A stretch of DNA of 64,000 bases, taken from assembly GCA_013375495.1 (NCBI GenBank), contig JABXKC010000001.1, forward strand, positions 310,001-374,000. Direction: 5' to 3'. The notes beneath the pieces are model-generated. The model did no database searches. It was not told the DNA's origin and worked only from the letters and a program-made list of their open reading frames with translations. Of the stretch, positions 1-8,560 are shown one piece after another. Each line of letters begins with the position of its first letter. Positions within the stretch are counted from its first letter, which is position 1. Source of the DNA: Promethearchaeota archaeon. Its GTDB lineage: Archaea; Asgardarchaeota; Lokiarchaeia; Sigynarchaeales; SOKP01. The translations under genes and the position numbers were made by a program.

Positions 1-667
1 GGGTTTTACCATATATCCTCGTCATAGGGATTTCTTTGTCAGTAAGCAATTCAAAGCGCTTGATTTCTTCGAACCTTTTAAAGCCGTCAAAATTAACCAA
101 TTTTTTTCTTCTCCCCGCTTTATCTGTATAATTTAACTGTTCAAGCATTGAAATTGGTTCTTTACTCAAACAATAAGGTTCGTGATCAGTAGTATCAACC
201 CATATTTTAATATCATCGGTGTCCAAGTCGTAAAATTTACAATACGCTTTATTCAATCCCCCATCATAATCTACATCTAAAAGTAGACCTCTTTCTAAAT
301 CCTCTACGAGTTCTCCCTTTTCAATTAGATACCTAATGTATTTAGTACTAACACTTTCTCTTTTGATATGTTGGAGTTGTATACCATTTTCTTTTAAACC
401 AAAGGGTATACCTGAACTTTTAAAATATTGCTTTTTTGGAGTTCCTTTTATTACTGGTTCGGCTTTAACTTTAATCTCTTCTTTTACATCTTTTGTCTCA
501 GGCGGCTCTTGAGGTAATAATTGGTCTTCTAACGCCTTATCTTCTTTTTTTGCAATAGGTTTGCTTTTTTCTTCTTTCTTAACTTCCGTTTTTTCTACAA
601 AAGAAAAGAGAGATTTTTGCTTCTCGTCAGCAGGAGATTTTCTCTTAGTTTTTTTTGGACTAGGCAA
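1..667 (-). CDS. PolB1-like replicative DNA polymerase, N-terminal part (cut by window edge)
   Basis: The reading frame is open from a TTG at 667 to the window edge, about 222 residues. Residues 1-90 are lysine- and glutamate-rich and look disordered. They are followed by a stretch with LLLDVDYDGG, KAYCKFYDLDTDDIKIWVD and TTDHEPYCL. These match the N-terminal domain of crenarchaeal PolB1 (Sulfolobus: LLQVDYDGKKGKAVCKLFD...DNTGHKPYFL) as I remember that sequence. The exonuclease and polymerase domains would lie beyond position 1. The TTG is the only usual start after the in-frame stop upstream, and its ribosome binding site is weak. A second, very different PolB lies at 26-28 kb, so the organism has at least two B-family polymerases. 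Confidence 0.75.
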   Translation of the reverse strand, partial: MPSPKKTKRKSPADEKQKSLFSFVEKTEVKKEEKSKPIAKKEDKALEDQLLPQEPPETKDVKEEIKVKAEPVIKGTPKKQYFKSSGIPFGLKENGIQLQHIKRESVSTKYIRYLIEKGELVEDLERGLLLDVDYDGGLNKAYCKFYDLDTDDIKIWVDTTDHEPYCLSKEPISMLEQLNYTDKAGRRKKLVNFDGFKRFEEIKRFELLTDKEIPMTRIYGKT

Positions 668-823
668 TTTACTTACCGAATTTAGTAATTAAAATTATTT
701 TACTATTTAATATTATTATTGTTTAGATTTTAATCTCAACTATTCTGAGTTTAATATATTAAACAATTAAGAGTATTTAAAAAAAGAGACATATTGGATT
801 TATTTCGATGTAGTAAGTAAAAT

Positions 824-1171
824 TTACTGGTTAATACTATTTTCCTTTATAACTCTTTTTATTTCTTCCAGAAGGAGTTGTTTTTCAGCAATAAAAAAAT
901 GAAGTTTACTCTTTTCAGGATGTTCGTAGTAAATAACTTTAGCTAATTCTTTAATTTCGTCTTGAGTCGGTTCTATAAGTTCCCCGTTGACATTTTCATT
1001 CAGTAATAAGACTAAATTATCTGTTTCAAGGGGTTTTATATCATATCCATTTTTTGCATTTTTTAAAATTTTAACTACAAGTTCGGCTAAGTACCAAACG
1101 GATTTATCATAATCTTCTCCCGAGGTATATCGTTGATACGCTAGTATCTCTACATCTTCCTTAGTAAACAC
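824..1171 (-). CDS. Hypothetical acidic protein, 115 aa
   Basis: This is a 115-residue, mostly helical, acidic protein that I do not recognise. It has no cysteine pairs, no membrane segment and no nucleotide-binding motif. The start is GTG at 1171, and an A/T-rich TATA-like stretch lies about 20-25 bases upstream (about 1190-1198). The transcript may therefore be leaderless. It lies downstream of, and on the opposite strand to, the tRNA, and shares its strand with the PolB1 fragment 157 bases further on. Confidence 0.6.
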   Translation of the reverse strand: MFTKEDVEILAYQRYTSGEDYDKSVWYLAELVVKILKNAKNGYDIKPLETDNLVLLLNENVNGELIEPTQDEIKELAKVIYYEHPEKSKLHFFIAEKQLLLEEIKRVIKENSINQ

Positions 1172-1326
1172 AGTAAACTAGAACTCTTTTCTATAATATA
1201 GAATAATTAGTATTTAAATAAAGAAAAAGTAAAGTTAACTTTTAATTATTTGTGTTGAATTTTTAATGCTTCTAAAACCAAAAAATTAAAAATTCTTGTT
1301 AAATTAATTTTAAATGTTACTTTAAA

Positions 1327-1427
1327 GCCTCCGTGGCTTAGCGGTATAGCAGCAGAATTTAATTATTTCCTATTAATTGCTGAAACTTGTAATCTGCAGG
1401 TCGCGGGTTCAAATCCCGTCGGAGGCT
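1327..1427 (+). tRNA. tRNA-Thr (anticodon TGT) with a 29-nt intron
   Basis: The acceptor stem GCCTCCG pairs perfectly with CGGAGGC, and the discriminator base is T, as usual in archaeal tRNA-Thr. A short D arm and a T arm (GCGGG-TTCAAAT-CCCGT) are clear. Anticodon stem halves GCAGA (1352-1356) and TCTGC are separated by 36 bases. The last seven, CTTGTAA, form a normal loop with anticodon TGT. The remaining 29 bases, about 1357-1385, are the intron. It sits before position 32 rather than at the usual 37/38 site, and its boundary is ambiguous by one base. CAGC/GCTG and AATT-type complementarity around it could form the splicing structure. No CCA is encoded. Confidence 0.88.
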
Positions 1428-1487
1428 TACTCTTTTTATTTTTTTTCTATTACTAAACTCACTAAAAAAAAAGAAAATGAATAAATT

Positions 1488-2828
1488 TTAGCTTTTACTT
1501 ATTGATTTTTCTAATTCATAATCAATGGGATCAATTTTATTAAAAATTAAGTAGCTTAGTATCAAACTCACAGCACAGAAAACGGAAACCAAGAAAAATA
1601 TTAGATAAAATTCTCCAGTTATTAGTACAAAAATAGCAAAAAGTCCTGCTCCTATAATTGTCCCAAGATTTTGCCCTAAATTAGATAACCCGACTAAAAT
1701 AGCAAAAAATGTGCTTTTAAGGTTTGGATAGTAATTTTTAGCTAAGTCACCGCGTATTGTTTGATTAATGACGGTAAAAGCGTTTTGAATTGCTCCTATC
1801 AACAAAAGAAATATCATACCAAATATCAATGGAAGAATCTCGCCAGTTATAAATGCAAAGGGTAAAACCAAAATTAAGCAGAAAGGTATATATGCCAAAA
1901 AAATGTAAGTAAGAGTTTTTTTACGACTTCTATCTCCAAAAATTCCTGATATTGGAGAACCAATTATTATACCTATACCATTCACGAGATAAAATATTGA
2001 GCTCCATACTTGTAAATCAACTGCACCTCCACCAATAATTGTTAATATTGTACTACTCACATCAATTACACCCATGGCAATCAACACCACATACATAAAG
2101 AAGTTTAAAATCATGACTGCAGGAATTGCTGCAAAAAAAGTGTATAAAAATGCTTTCCAATTCCGTTTTTTCGTAACGATTGTTAATAAATCAGTGCCAA
2201 ATTCTTTCGTTGAAACTTCTTTTAGAGGTTTTTCCTTTATTAAGTAGGGGAGAAAACTGGAAATAAACATAAGAATCCCTGTTAGAATAAATAACAGTGG
2301 CATCAAGTTTGTAGCTAAAAAGATTAAACCTAAAAGCATACCACCAGCACCATAACCTAAGAACATTACCGTCCAAGTATAACCTTGCACACGGGCTAAT
2401 TTTTTTTTAGGTGTAACATCTAAAATTAATCCGTCTAAAGCTGTATCGGCAAACGCCATGCCGAGTTGGGTCATAAAGTAATACACAGCCAGCCAGAAAT
2501 AAATATCGTTAGTTGGTAAGAAAAAAGCCATCATGATCCACCAAACTCCTCCAAAAACACCAAAACTAAATATCCAAGGGAACCGTTGACCGTATTTCTT
2601 AGAACCTATTCTATCATTAAATAATCCAACTATCATTTTAATAGCCCAGGGTATATTTCCTATAGAATAGACGACTAACCATAAAGGTATATTGTACGAG
2701 CCACCTAAAACTTGCGCTAAATATTGAGGCCAAAGTAAAAAAGGAATTCCTTGAGAAAACCCTTCGCAAAGATAGAAGAAGACAAAAATGTAAGTGTATC
2801 TCTTTCGATACTCAATATCTGTAGTCAT
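1488..2828 (-). CDS. Major facilitator superfamily transporter
   Basis: This 446-residue protein has about twelve hydrophobic segments, the normal size and shape of an MFS carrier. The N-terminus runs straight into the first helix. Cytoplasmic loops carry the expected basic patches, for example GLFNDRIGSKKYGQR between helices 2 and 3 and GIFGDRSRKKTL between helices 8 and 9, which are MFS motif A positions. An acidic residue pair in ADTALDGLILD resembles sugar- or cofactor-transporting members. The substrate cannot be read from the sequence. It is divergent from the phosphodiesterase gene, with a short shared intergenic region. Confidence 0.85.
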   Translation of the reverse strand: MTTDIEYRKRYTYIFVFFYLCEGFSQGIPFLLWPQYLAQVLGGSYNIPLWLVVYSIGNIPWAIKMIVGLFNDRIGSKKYGQRFPWIFSFGVFGGVWWIMMAFFLPTNDIYFWLAVYYFMTQLGMAFADTALDGLILDVTPKKKLARVQGYTWTVMFLGYGAGGMLLGLIFLATNLMPLLFILTGILMFISSFLPYLIKEKPLKEVSTKEFGTDLLTIVTKKRNWKAFLYTFFAAIPAVMILNFFMYVVLIAMGVIDVSSTILTIIGGGAVDLQVWSSIFYLVNGIGIIIGSPISGIFGDRSRKKTLTYIFLAYIPFCLILVLPFAFITGEILPLIFGMIFLLLIGAIQNAFTVINQTIRGDLAKNYYPNLKSTFFAILVGLSNLGQNLGTIIGAGLFAIFVLITGEFYLIFFLVSVFCAVSLILSYLIFNKIDPIDYELEKSISKS

Positions 2829-2917
2829 AAAAAATTTTGTGTGGAATATTTATTAAAACTTTTGAGAAAACTCTTAATTTTTGGTAAAACTTAATTTTGG
2901 TCTTAAGTTTTAGCTTT

Positions 2918-4510
2918 ATGAATTTGATGAACCAGATTAAACACATTATATTTTGTATAATTGATGATGTACGATCGGAGCATTTTTACGATCTTATTGA
3001 GAGGGGTTTGCTTCCAAATTTAAAAAAACTCATTAAAACAGGGCTTCACTCTAAAAATTGTATAACAGATTTCCCTTCATTGACCTATCCAACTCAAGTA
3101 TCAATGATGACTGGTACTTATACAGGAAATTACTTGGAAGAATTATGTCATGGAGTTCCCTCCTTTCATTGGATGGATCGAAACGAGGTTCCCCCTTTTT
3201 TAAGATCCTACAATTCAATAGGATCGGATGAAAGAATTCAAATTTATAAATTAAACGATGATTTGGGCGAAAATTGTAGAACTTTATTTGAGATGGTTGG
3301 AGAAGGTAACACGGTCAGTATTAGTCAATTTATTAGTAGAGGTGTTAGTTATCTTTTCCCCGAGAGAAAAACCAAATTAATTTTGTATTACCTCTTAATT
3401 AAACATTCTCATAATGTTAACAAATATATTATGAAAGCTAACTTAGTTGCCGTGAAGAAATTACTAAAAACCTTTGAGAAACCGAAGAAATTTTTTGATA
3501 CTAAAGAAGCTCCAATTGCTTCTAACCTCTTGTTCGTGTCTTCAGATGTAATGATGCATCTTTACGGTTTTAATTCAGAGTTGTATAAACTGAATTTGTT
3601 TCATATTGATAAAGCGCTTGGAATATTGCTCGAAGGATTAGATAAGTTAGGTTATTCGGATGAAACCGCTATTGCTATATCATCTGATCATGGAAATTAT
3701 AAAGCCAAAACCTTAGGTGATTTTGGGAGCTTTTTTAGCGAAAACAGTTTAAAACATTATCACCCGCGAAAAAATATAAAAGGAAATATGAATATTGGAG
3801 GTTTTAGTAGCGTGGGGTTTTTTAATTTTAAATCTAACAGTAACATTAAAGGAGGAAATTGGAATCACCCCACAATTGCAGAAATGGAGAATTATGGTCC
3901 CAAACATATTAATCTAATAGAAAAGCTATTCAATCTCGAAGGTACCCTATTAATGTATTATTGTGACGATGGGAATACATCTAAAAAAGGAAAAATCTAT
4001 TTAAAAAGAAAAAATCAAAAAACAGGTAAAATAATTAAAAGTTCTATAGAATATTTAGGAAATGGCAAGGAATTTAAAACAAAATACTCGTCAGAAGCTG
4101 TCGATGGTGATGTGTTTAATTATATTAGCGATGAGATTGCGAACAAGTTATTAGATAACAAATTTCACACTTTAAATGAATGGTTAGATGCTACTTTTCA
4201 CATTGACTTTCCATTATACCCAGATTTGCTTTCGCGAAACTTTAAAAATCCCCGGAGGGCAGATATAATAGTTAGTACCTGCGGTCAGGTTTCGTATAAT
4301 ATTAAACATGGAAAAAAAGAAAATAAAAATTTATATTTACACGATATAGGGCTGAGAAGAAGTGCAATAGTTCCTCTAATTGTCGGAGGATCAGAGGATA
4401 TACCAGTGAAGGAAATATCCCATTGTAAGATTACAGATATTGTCCCCACTCTGTTAAAAATGTTAGGAAAGAAACCACATCCAAGCGTTGTTGGAGAAAG
4501 CTTAATCTAA
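2918..4510 (+). CDS. Alkaline phosphatase-superfamily phosphodiesterase / nucleotide pyrophosphatase
   Basis: This is a type I phosphodiesterase/nucleotide pyrophosphatase-like enzyme of about 530 residues. It shows the N-terminal metal Asp pair in IIDDVRSEHF, the nucleophile Thr in FPSLTYPTQVSMMTG (about residue 56), and the metal-binding SSDHGN near residue 257. The C-terminus has KITDIVPTLLKMLG, typical of the superfamily. There is no signal peptide or membrane anchor, so it is probably cytosolic. A TTG at 2897 would add seven residues. I prefer ATG 2918 because the conserved domain starts just after it. Likely substrates are phosphodiesters such as nucleotides or phospholipid headgroups, but specificity is unknown. 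Confidence 0.8.
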   Translation: MNLMNQIKHIIFCIIDDVRSEHFYDLIERGLLPNLKKLIKTGLHSKNCITDFPSLTYPTQVSMMTGTYTGNYLEELCHGVPSFHWMDRNEVPPFLRSYNSIGSDERIQIYKLNDDLGENCRTLFEMVGEGNTVSISQFISRGVSYLFPERKTKLILYYLLIKHSHNVNKYIMKANLVAVKKLLKTFEKPKKFFDTKEAPIASNLLFVSSDVMMHLYGFNSELYKLNLFHIDKALGILLEGLDKLGYSDETAIAISSDHGNYKAKTLGDFGSFFSENSLKHYHPRKNIKGNMNIGGFSSVGFFNFKSNSNIKGGNWNHPTIAEMENYGPKHINLIEKLFNLEGTLLMYYCDDGNTSKKGKIYLKRKNQKTGKIIKSSIEYLGNGKEFKTKYSSEAVDGDVFNYISDEIANKLLDNKFHTLNEWLDATFHIDFPLYPDLLSRNFKNPRRADIIVSTCGQVSYNIKHGKKENKNLYLHDIGLRRSAIVPLIVGGSEDIPVKEISHCKITDIVPTLLKMLGKKPHPSVVGESLI

Positions 4511-4564
4511 AATTTAAAATCGAGTAAAAAACTAGAAATGTATTGACTTAATAACTCTTCTTTA

Positions 4565-5674
4565 TCACACTTTCTTTATCCTTGGAGGTGGAACAAACAC
4601 TTCTCTATTTCCCGTTCTTTCAAAGTTTATCGCATCTTCGGGACAATGGTGAACACAAACACCACACCCAATGCATCTATTCTCGTCAACATTAGCAATA
4701 TTTTCCTCTAACTCAATAGCCTCCATTGGACACTTCTCTATGCATGTTCCACAACCAATGCAATCTTCGTCGCTCACTTCTGCTAAATAACTAGTGTAGC
4801 AATGATAGGGCGTTATACCATTCCAAAACATCGAAAATATCCCACAACAACATTTACAGCAATTGCATATCGCTTCTTCATCTAGTTCCGGTTTAAGGTG
4901 AATATGAAACGCTTTATGAACAAGTCCCTCATCTGATGCTTTATTTATTATTTTTATTGCTTCCTCCTTTGAGATTTTGTCTCCAAATTTATGTTCAATC
5001 GCAAATTGGGCGCTTTTTCCTAAAAGAAAGCAATTTAATCGCTCATCAGTAACCTTACAAGATTTTTGGAGTAAATCTTTCTCGTGACGGCAATAACAAT
5101 GAACTATTGCAATCTCGTCGTACTTATTTACGATTTTAGATGCTTCTTCGTGTGGTAATATTTTATCAACTGGAACATCCTCAATTTTTTCCTCAACAGG
5201 TACTACTCTTGTGATAGGTGGAAAGTTTTTATATTGAGCTACAATATGTTCGTAATTTTTCTGAGTTCCTTCGCTTAAATCTTTAAATAATGAATCAAAA
5301 AGGTGAGCAAGCTTTTTTTGTTTTTCCCCGATTTCTCCTCTCATAAACTGCATTTCAAACAGTCCAGGAAACGGACCAAGGAGGCGATATACCATTATCC
5401 CTGTTCTCTTACTCGGAACGCCTATTACAACCCCATTATCCATTAATTCATTTAAAACCACATCTATTGCTTCGTCATTTAAGTTAGTTTTTTCTCTTAT
5501 CTGATCAATGCTTAGCGAGGGCTTTCGAAACATAGAAATAAATTCTGCTTGGTCCTCGGTCATTATTAATTTTAATAACTCAAGAAGAGTCTCGTTAACA
5601 ACCATTGGAAGTTGTCCCGCTTTAACAATGGTTCGTGCTGCCTTATACCAGATTTTTTCACTATCTATTAACAA
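4565..5674 (-). CDS. Ferredoxin-type 4Fe-4S protein with winged-helix N-terminus
   Basis: This is a 369-residue protein. Residues about 45-110 look like a winged helix (SIDQIREKTNLNDEAIDVVLNEL), followed by a helical region. Residues 190-275 carry many cysteines (HCYCRH and CNCCKCCCG). The C-terminus holds two classical 4Fe-4S motifs, CIGCGTCIEKCP and CIGCGVCVHHCP. It probably relays electrons or senses redox state. The HTH-like start makes a DNA-binding redox sensor possible, but this is inference. The gene stands alone between a convergent phosphodiesterase gene and the DUF134 gene on the same strand. Confidence 0.8.
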   Translation of the reverse strand: MLIDSEKIWYKAARTIVKAGQLPMVVNETLLELLKLIMTEDQAEFISMFRKPSLSIDQIREKTNLNDEAIDVVLNELMDNGVVIGVPSKRTGIMVYRLLGPFPGLFEMQFMRGEIGEKQKKLAHLFDSLFKDLSEGTQKNYEHIVAQYKNFPPITRVVPVEEKIEDVPVDKILPHEEASKIVNKYDEIAIVHCYCRHEKDLLQKSCKVTDERLNCFLLGKSAQFAIEHKFGDKISKEEAIKIINKASDEGLVHKAFHIHLKPELDEEAICNCCKCCCGIFSMFWNGITPYHCYTSYLAEVSDEDCIGCGTCIEKCPMEAIELEENIANVDENRCIGCGVCVHHCPEDAINFERTGNREVFVPPPRIKKV

Positions 5675-5801
5675 ATCTTAACTATCCCCTTATTTTGAAA
5701 ATCTATTTAATAATAATTAGGATTTTAAATTCTTAATCTAATTAAAATTCTATGTTTAAGGGTAAGTGGATTATAATATTTGATTCCAACTGTAGTATTT
5801 A

Positions 5802-6227
5802 TTAGAGGGGTTCCCTTACTAAATAATAAACCTTTTCAGAATTACAGTTTGGACAATATACACTTCGCTCTTTAGCAGCTAATTCGTCTTTCCACTCTTC
5901 ATCGCAATTCAGACACCCATAACCCTTGAAGCCTTTTTTAAGGTTAATATTACCACCATATACACGGATATCTTTTCCTTCTATAAGGGCTTGGGTTATT
6001 TTTTGATGGGCTTTATCTAATATTCGTGAGAAAGTCGGTTGCGACACACTCATATTTTCTGCGGAATCTTTTTGATTCAGAGAAATATAATGTTTCAGTC
6101 TCATAGCTTCAAATTCTGCGACAGTCAAGCCAATAAAATTATCTACCGTTGGATCCTTTGATTCAGATGGAAAATAAAAATTACTGGGAGGATTCTTAAC
6201 ATATCTCATGCTCGTTTGACGACCCAT
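5802..6227 (-). CDS. DUF134-family DNA-binding protein with zinc ribbon
   Basis: This 141-residue protein has the DUF134 pattern. GLTVAEFEAMRLKHYISLNQKDSAENMSVSQPTFSRIL forms a sigma-like helix-turn-helix at about residues 34-72. The C-terminal CLNC plus CPNC (about residues 106-135) forms a zinc ribbon, an extension not found in every member. The family is predicted to be transcriptional regulators, often near metal, Fe-S or NifB-related genes, which fits the ferredoxin-like gene downstream on the same strand. The gap between the two genes is about 127 bases, so they may have separate promoters. Confidence 0.8.
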   Translation of the reverse strand: MGRQTSMRYVKNPPSNFYFPSESKDPTVDNFIGLTVAEFEAMRLKHYISLNQKDSAENMSVSQPTFSRILDKAHQKITQALIEGKDIRVYGGNINLKKGFKGYGCLNCDEEWKDELAAKERSVYCPNCNSEKVYYLVREPL

Positions 6228-6429
6228 TCTTCAACACTCTTTTATTTGCGATTTATAAATGATTATTCGAAATATTTCTTGATAATAATAAGAATATACT
6301 CCGTTTTTAAATATTTGGTTATTAATTATAAAACCTAGCACAAAACTATAAAAAAATTTCATTTATTATCATAAGATTTATAATTTTGTTTAAATGAATT
6401 AATACTAATTTTAATTCGCTGAAATTCTC

Positions 6430-6435
6430 AAGGTG
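6430..6435 (+). promoter_or_regulatory. Ribosome binding site deciding an AUU start
   Basis: AAGGTG matches the archaeal anti-Shine-Dalgarno sequence. It lies six bases before the ATT at 6442, in frame with the aminotransferase. No usual start codon at normal spacing is in that frame. Confidence 0.5.
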
Positions 6436-6441
6436 TTTTAA

Positions 6442-7617
6442 ATTAATATAAAATATGCTAATAGAATATCCAGACTGCCTGTATATATTTTTGCTGAAAT
6501 TGAACAAATAATAAATAAGAAGAAAACGGAAGGAATCGACTTTATTCCATTAGGAATTGGAGATCCCGATTTGACAACACCGGATTTGATCATAAGCGAG
6601 ATGATTAAGCAAGTAAAAAATCCCGAGTATCAGAACTATCCCTCTAGTATGGGTGAACAAGATTTCAGAGAGGCAGTCCAAAGGTGGTATAAAGTAAGAT
6701 TTGGCTTGGATTTCGATGCAAAAGACGAAGTTACAGGTTTAATAGGAGGAAAGGAGGGAGTAGCTAATATCGCTAGAGCATTTATTAACCCGGGAGACAT
6801 TGTGTTGTGCCCGAATCCAGGTTATCCGGTTTATGAGAACGGTGCTACAAAACTTTGTGATGGAATTGCTCATTTAATCCCATTATTAGAAGAAAATAAT
6901 TTTTTACCCGATTTTGATGCAATTGATGTTGAGATCCTCAAAAAAGCTAAGTTAATGTATTTAAATTACCCAAACAATCCTACTGGAGCAATAGCACCTA
7001 AAGATTTCTTAAAGAAAGCAGCAGATTACGCCGAGGATTATAAGTTTATCATTGTCTATGATAATCCTTATTCTGAGTTTACATATGAAGATTACATAGC
7101 GCCATCGCTTCTAGAAATTGATCAGAATCACATCGAAATTAATAGCGCTTCGAAAATGTTTTGTATGACGGGATTTAGATGCGGTTGGGCTGTTGGCCAT
7201 AGAGATATAATAACAGGTATAAGAAATGTTAAGTCTCACATCGACTCTGGTTGTCCGATATTTATCCAAAAAGCAGTGGTTAAAGGTTTAAATGAATATA
7301 AATCCGAAGAAAAACCAAAAATAGTAAAAGAAACCGTCAAAACATATGAAATAAGGCGAGATGTGTTAATAAAGGGTTTAAATAATATTGGATGGAACAC
7401 AAAGAAACCAAAAGCAACATTTTTCGTCTGGACTCACATACCAGAAGGCGAAACTAATAGCATGGAATTTGTGAAAAAATTAATAGATGTGGGAGTAATT
7501 CTCACACCTGGTAATGGTTTTGGCAAATATGGCGAAGGATTTGTGAGATTTGCTTTAACTCAACCAGTTGATAAAATAAAGGAAGCCTTAGAAAGAATAA
7601 AAAGGATTATCAATTAA
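6442..7617 (+). CDS. Class I/II PLP aminotransferase (DapL/AspC-like), apparent AUU start
   Basis: This fold-type I aminotransferase carries the PLP-binding lysine in SASKMFCMTGFRCGW, plus YPNNPTGA and the C-terminal R in EGFVRFALT. It resembles LL-diaminopimelate/aspartate aminotransferases. The first usual start, TTG 6571, would delete a conserved N-terminus. The frame is open upstream to 6442 and encodes ANRISRLPVYIFAEIEQII and PLGIGDPD, exactly the segment family members carry. In that extension no in-frame ATG, GTG or TTG precedes the conserved part. An AAGGTG (6430-6435) sits six bases before ATT at 6442, giving a 391-residue protein of normal length. A one-base sequencing error near the out-of-frame ATG at 6455 is the alternative. 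Confidence 0.85.
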   Translation: MNIKYANRISRLPVYIFAEIEQIINKKKTEGIDFIPLGIGDPDLTTPDLIISEMIKQVKNPEYQNYPSSMGEQDFREAVQRWYKVRFGLDFDAKDEVTGLIGGKEGVANIARAFINPGDIVLCPNPGYPVYENGATKLCDGIAHLIPLLEENNFLPDFDAIDVEILKKAKLMYLNYPNNPTGAIAPKDFLKKAADYAEDYKFIIVYDNPYSEFTYEDYIAPSLLEIDQNHIEINSASKMFCMTGFRCGWAVGHRDIITGIRNVKSHIDSGCPIFIQKAVVKGLNEYKSEEKPKIVKETVKTYEIRRDVLIKGLNNIGWNTKKPKATFFVWTHIPEGETNSMEFVKKLIDVGVILTPGNGFGKYGEGFVRFALTQPVDKIKEALERIKRIIN

Positions 7618-7634
7618 GATTTATTAAATTTAGA

Positions 7635-7841
7635 CTATTTCTTAATAGATTTTCTTTCCCACCAATCATAATCTTTAGTAATTTCTTCCTCAACTTCAAT
7701 TTCTCCTGGAATCCAGTTTGAATAATCTAGGTATTTCCAGAAGTTACTTTCATTTCCATGAGTACTTTCTCCCTTTATCGGAATCATATCGCTTTCTAAG
7801 GCAATTTGACTTTCAATTTTCTCAAGAACTTCTTTTTCCAT
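7635..7841 (-). CDS. Small hypothetical acidic protein, 68 aa (cassette 1)
   Basis: This is a soluble-looking 68-residue protein rich in Glu, Asp and Trp (FWKYLDYSNWIPGEIE, DYDWWERK), with a basic C-terminus. A textbook ribosome binding site, GGAGGTGA, lies five bases before the ATG. I do not recognise the family. The neighbouring small gene at 8290 shares a weak D-x-S-x3-P-G-x-I-E pattern, a basic lysine tail, an identical GGAGGTGAAAAA leader and a hairpin upstream. The two look like diverged copies of one cassette. A function in signalling or binding would be a guess. Confidence 0.6.
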   Translation of the reverse strand: MEKEVLEKIESQIALESDMIPIKGESTHGNESNFWKYLDYSNWIPGEIEVEEEITKDYDWWERKSIKK

Positions 7842-8289
7842 TTTTTCACCTCCAATTCTTTTTTAAATCCCATGAGGTGCCGGAATCCTTATGATCTCAA
7901 TTTAATTTTAGATTCATTCTTTGATGAGAGAGCAAATCCAAGAAAAATTAAAAAGAAGATCGAAAAGGATCGGCTCTCATCTATAATAATAATACTACGG
8001 CTACAACTAATAAAAGGCTTATAGTTCTTACAATTGAATATTTTGTAGTATTATTTAAGATCATTAGAATAAATATAGCTATGTAACTATTTAAATGTTT
8101 CATTTTTTATCCCCATTCTATAAAAAATCATATGAATATAGTGAATTTAAATCGATAATTTTTAAGTTCACCTAAAACTGAATATAAGCCAAACTAATTA
8201 ACCTAAAATTTGTACAAAGATAAAAATTCTGAAATCATAACTTTAAAATCCAATAGGTTATAGGTAAGAATAAATAGAAAAAAAAGAAA
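7842..8289. other. Intergenic region between the two small genes
   Basis: It holds the leader and hairpin of the 7635-7841 gene (7842 to about 7990). The rest, about 8000-8289, is A/T-rich with no convincing gene. A promoter for the minus-strand transcript probably lies around 7985-8090, where several TATA-like runs occur. Confidence 0.4.
7923..7981 (-). promoter_or_regulatory. Leader hairpin upstream of cassette 1 small gene
   Basis: GATGAGAG (7923-7930) and CTCTCATC (7974-7981) form an 8-bp stem. An inner ATCC (7936-7939) and GGAT (7967-7970) pair closes a 27-base loop that is purine-rich on the plus strand. It lies about 81 bases upstream of the small gene on the minus strand. The same layout recurs at 8561-8617. 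Confidence 0.45.
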
Positions 8290-8466
8290 TTATTTTGATA
8301 GTTTTTGATATTTGCGTCTCAGATAAGCCATATTTTTCTGGTCTTCACTTTCAATCCTACCAGGATAAGCGTCTGAGATATCAAATGACATCATAATAGG
8401 CGCAAGATCAGAACTCCAATCTTTATAATACTCCAATATGGGATCAGATTCTCTATTATCTGCCAA
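8290..8466 (-). CDS. Small hypothetical protein, 58 aa (cassette 2), TTG start
   Basis: This is a 58-residue protein with MADNRESDPILEYYKDW at the start, AYPGRIESED in the middle and a basic end (LRRKYQKLSK). An ATG at 8484 gives six more residues. However, that ATG is followed immediately by GGAGGTG, which is the ribosome binding site itself. The TTG at 8466 sits about nine bases after it, so TTG is the better start. No known family is recognised. It shares leader layout and a faint sequence pattern with the gene at 7635. Confidence 0.55.
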   Translation of the reverse strand: MADNRESDPILEYYKDWSSDLAPIMMSFDISDAYPGRIESEDQKNMAYLRRKYQKLSK

Positions 8467-8474
8467 TTCATTTT

Positions 8475-8482
8475 TCACCTCC
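8475..8482 (-). promoter_or_regulatory. Ribosome binding site inside the apparent ATG start
   Basis: GGAGGTGA lies directly after the upstream ATG at 8484 and just ahead of TTG 8466. It is identical to the site of the gene at 7635-7841 and argues for the shorter protein. Confidence 0.5.
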
Positions 8483-8560
8483 ATTTCTAATTTATGAATT
8501 TAGCGTCAAGAATTAAACCCTTATCCCACTTTTTCTTAAAAATTGATAGACATTATACGC

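Noticed and set aside
2897..2917. TTG start giving the phosphodiesterase seven more residues
   Set aside because: ATG 2918 is nearer the conserved domain, and the extra residues show no conservation pattern or ribosome site.
7806..8024. Plus-strand frame of 72 codons overlapping the small gene
   Set aside because: It is a shadow of the minus-strand gene with its strong GGAGGTGA site, and its peptide has a low-complexity Phe-rich start.
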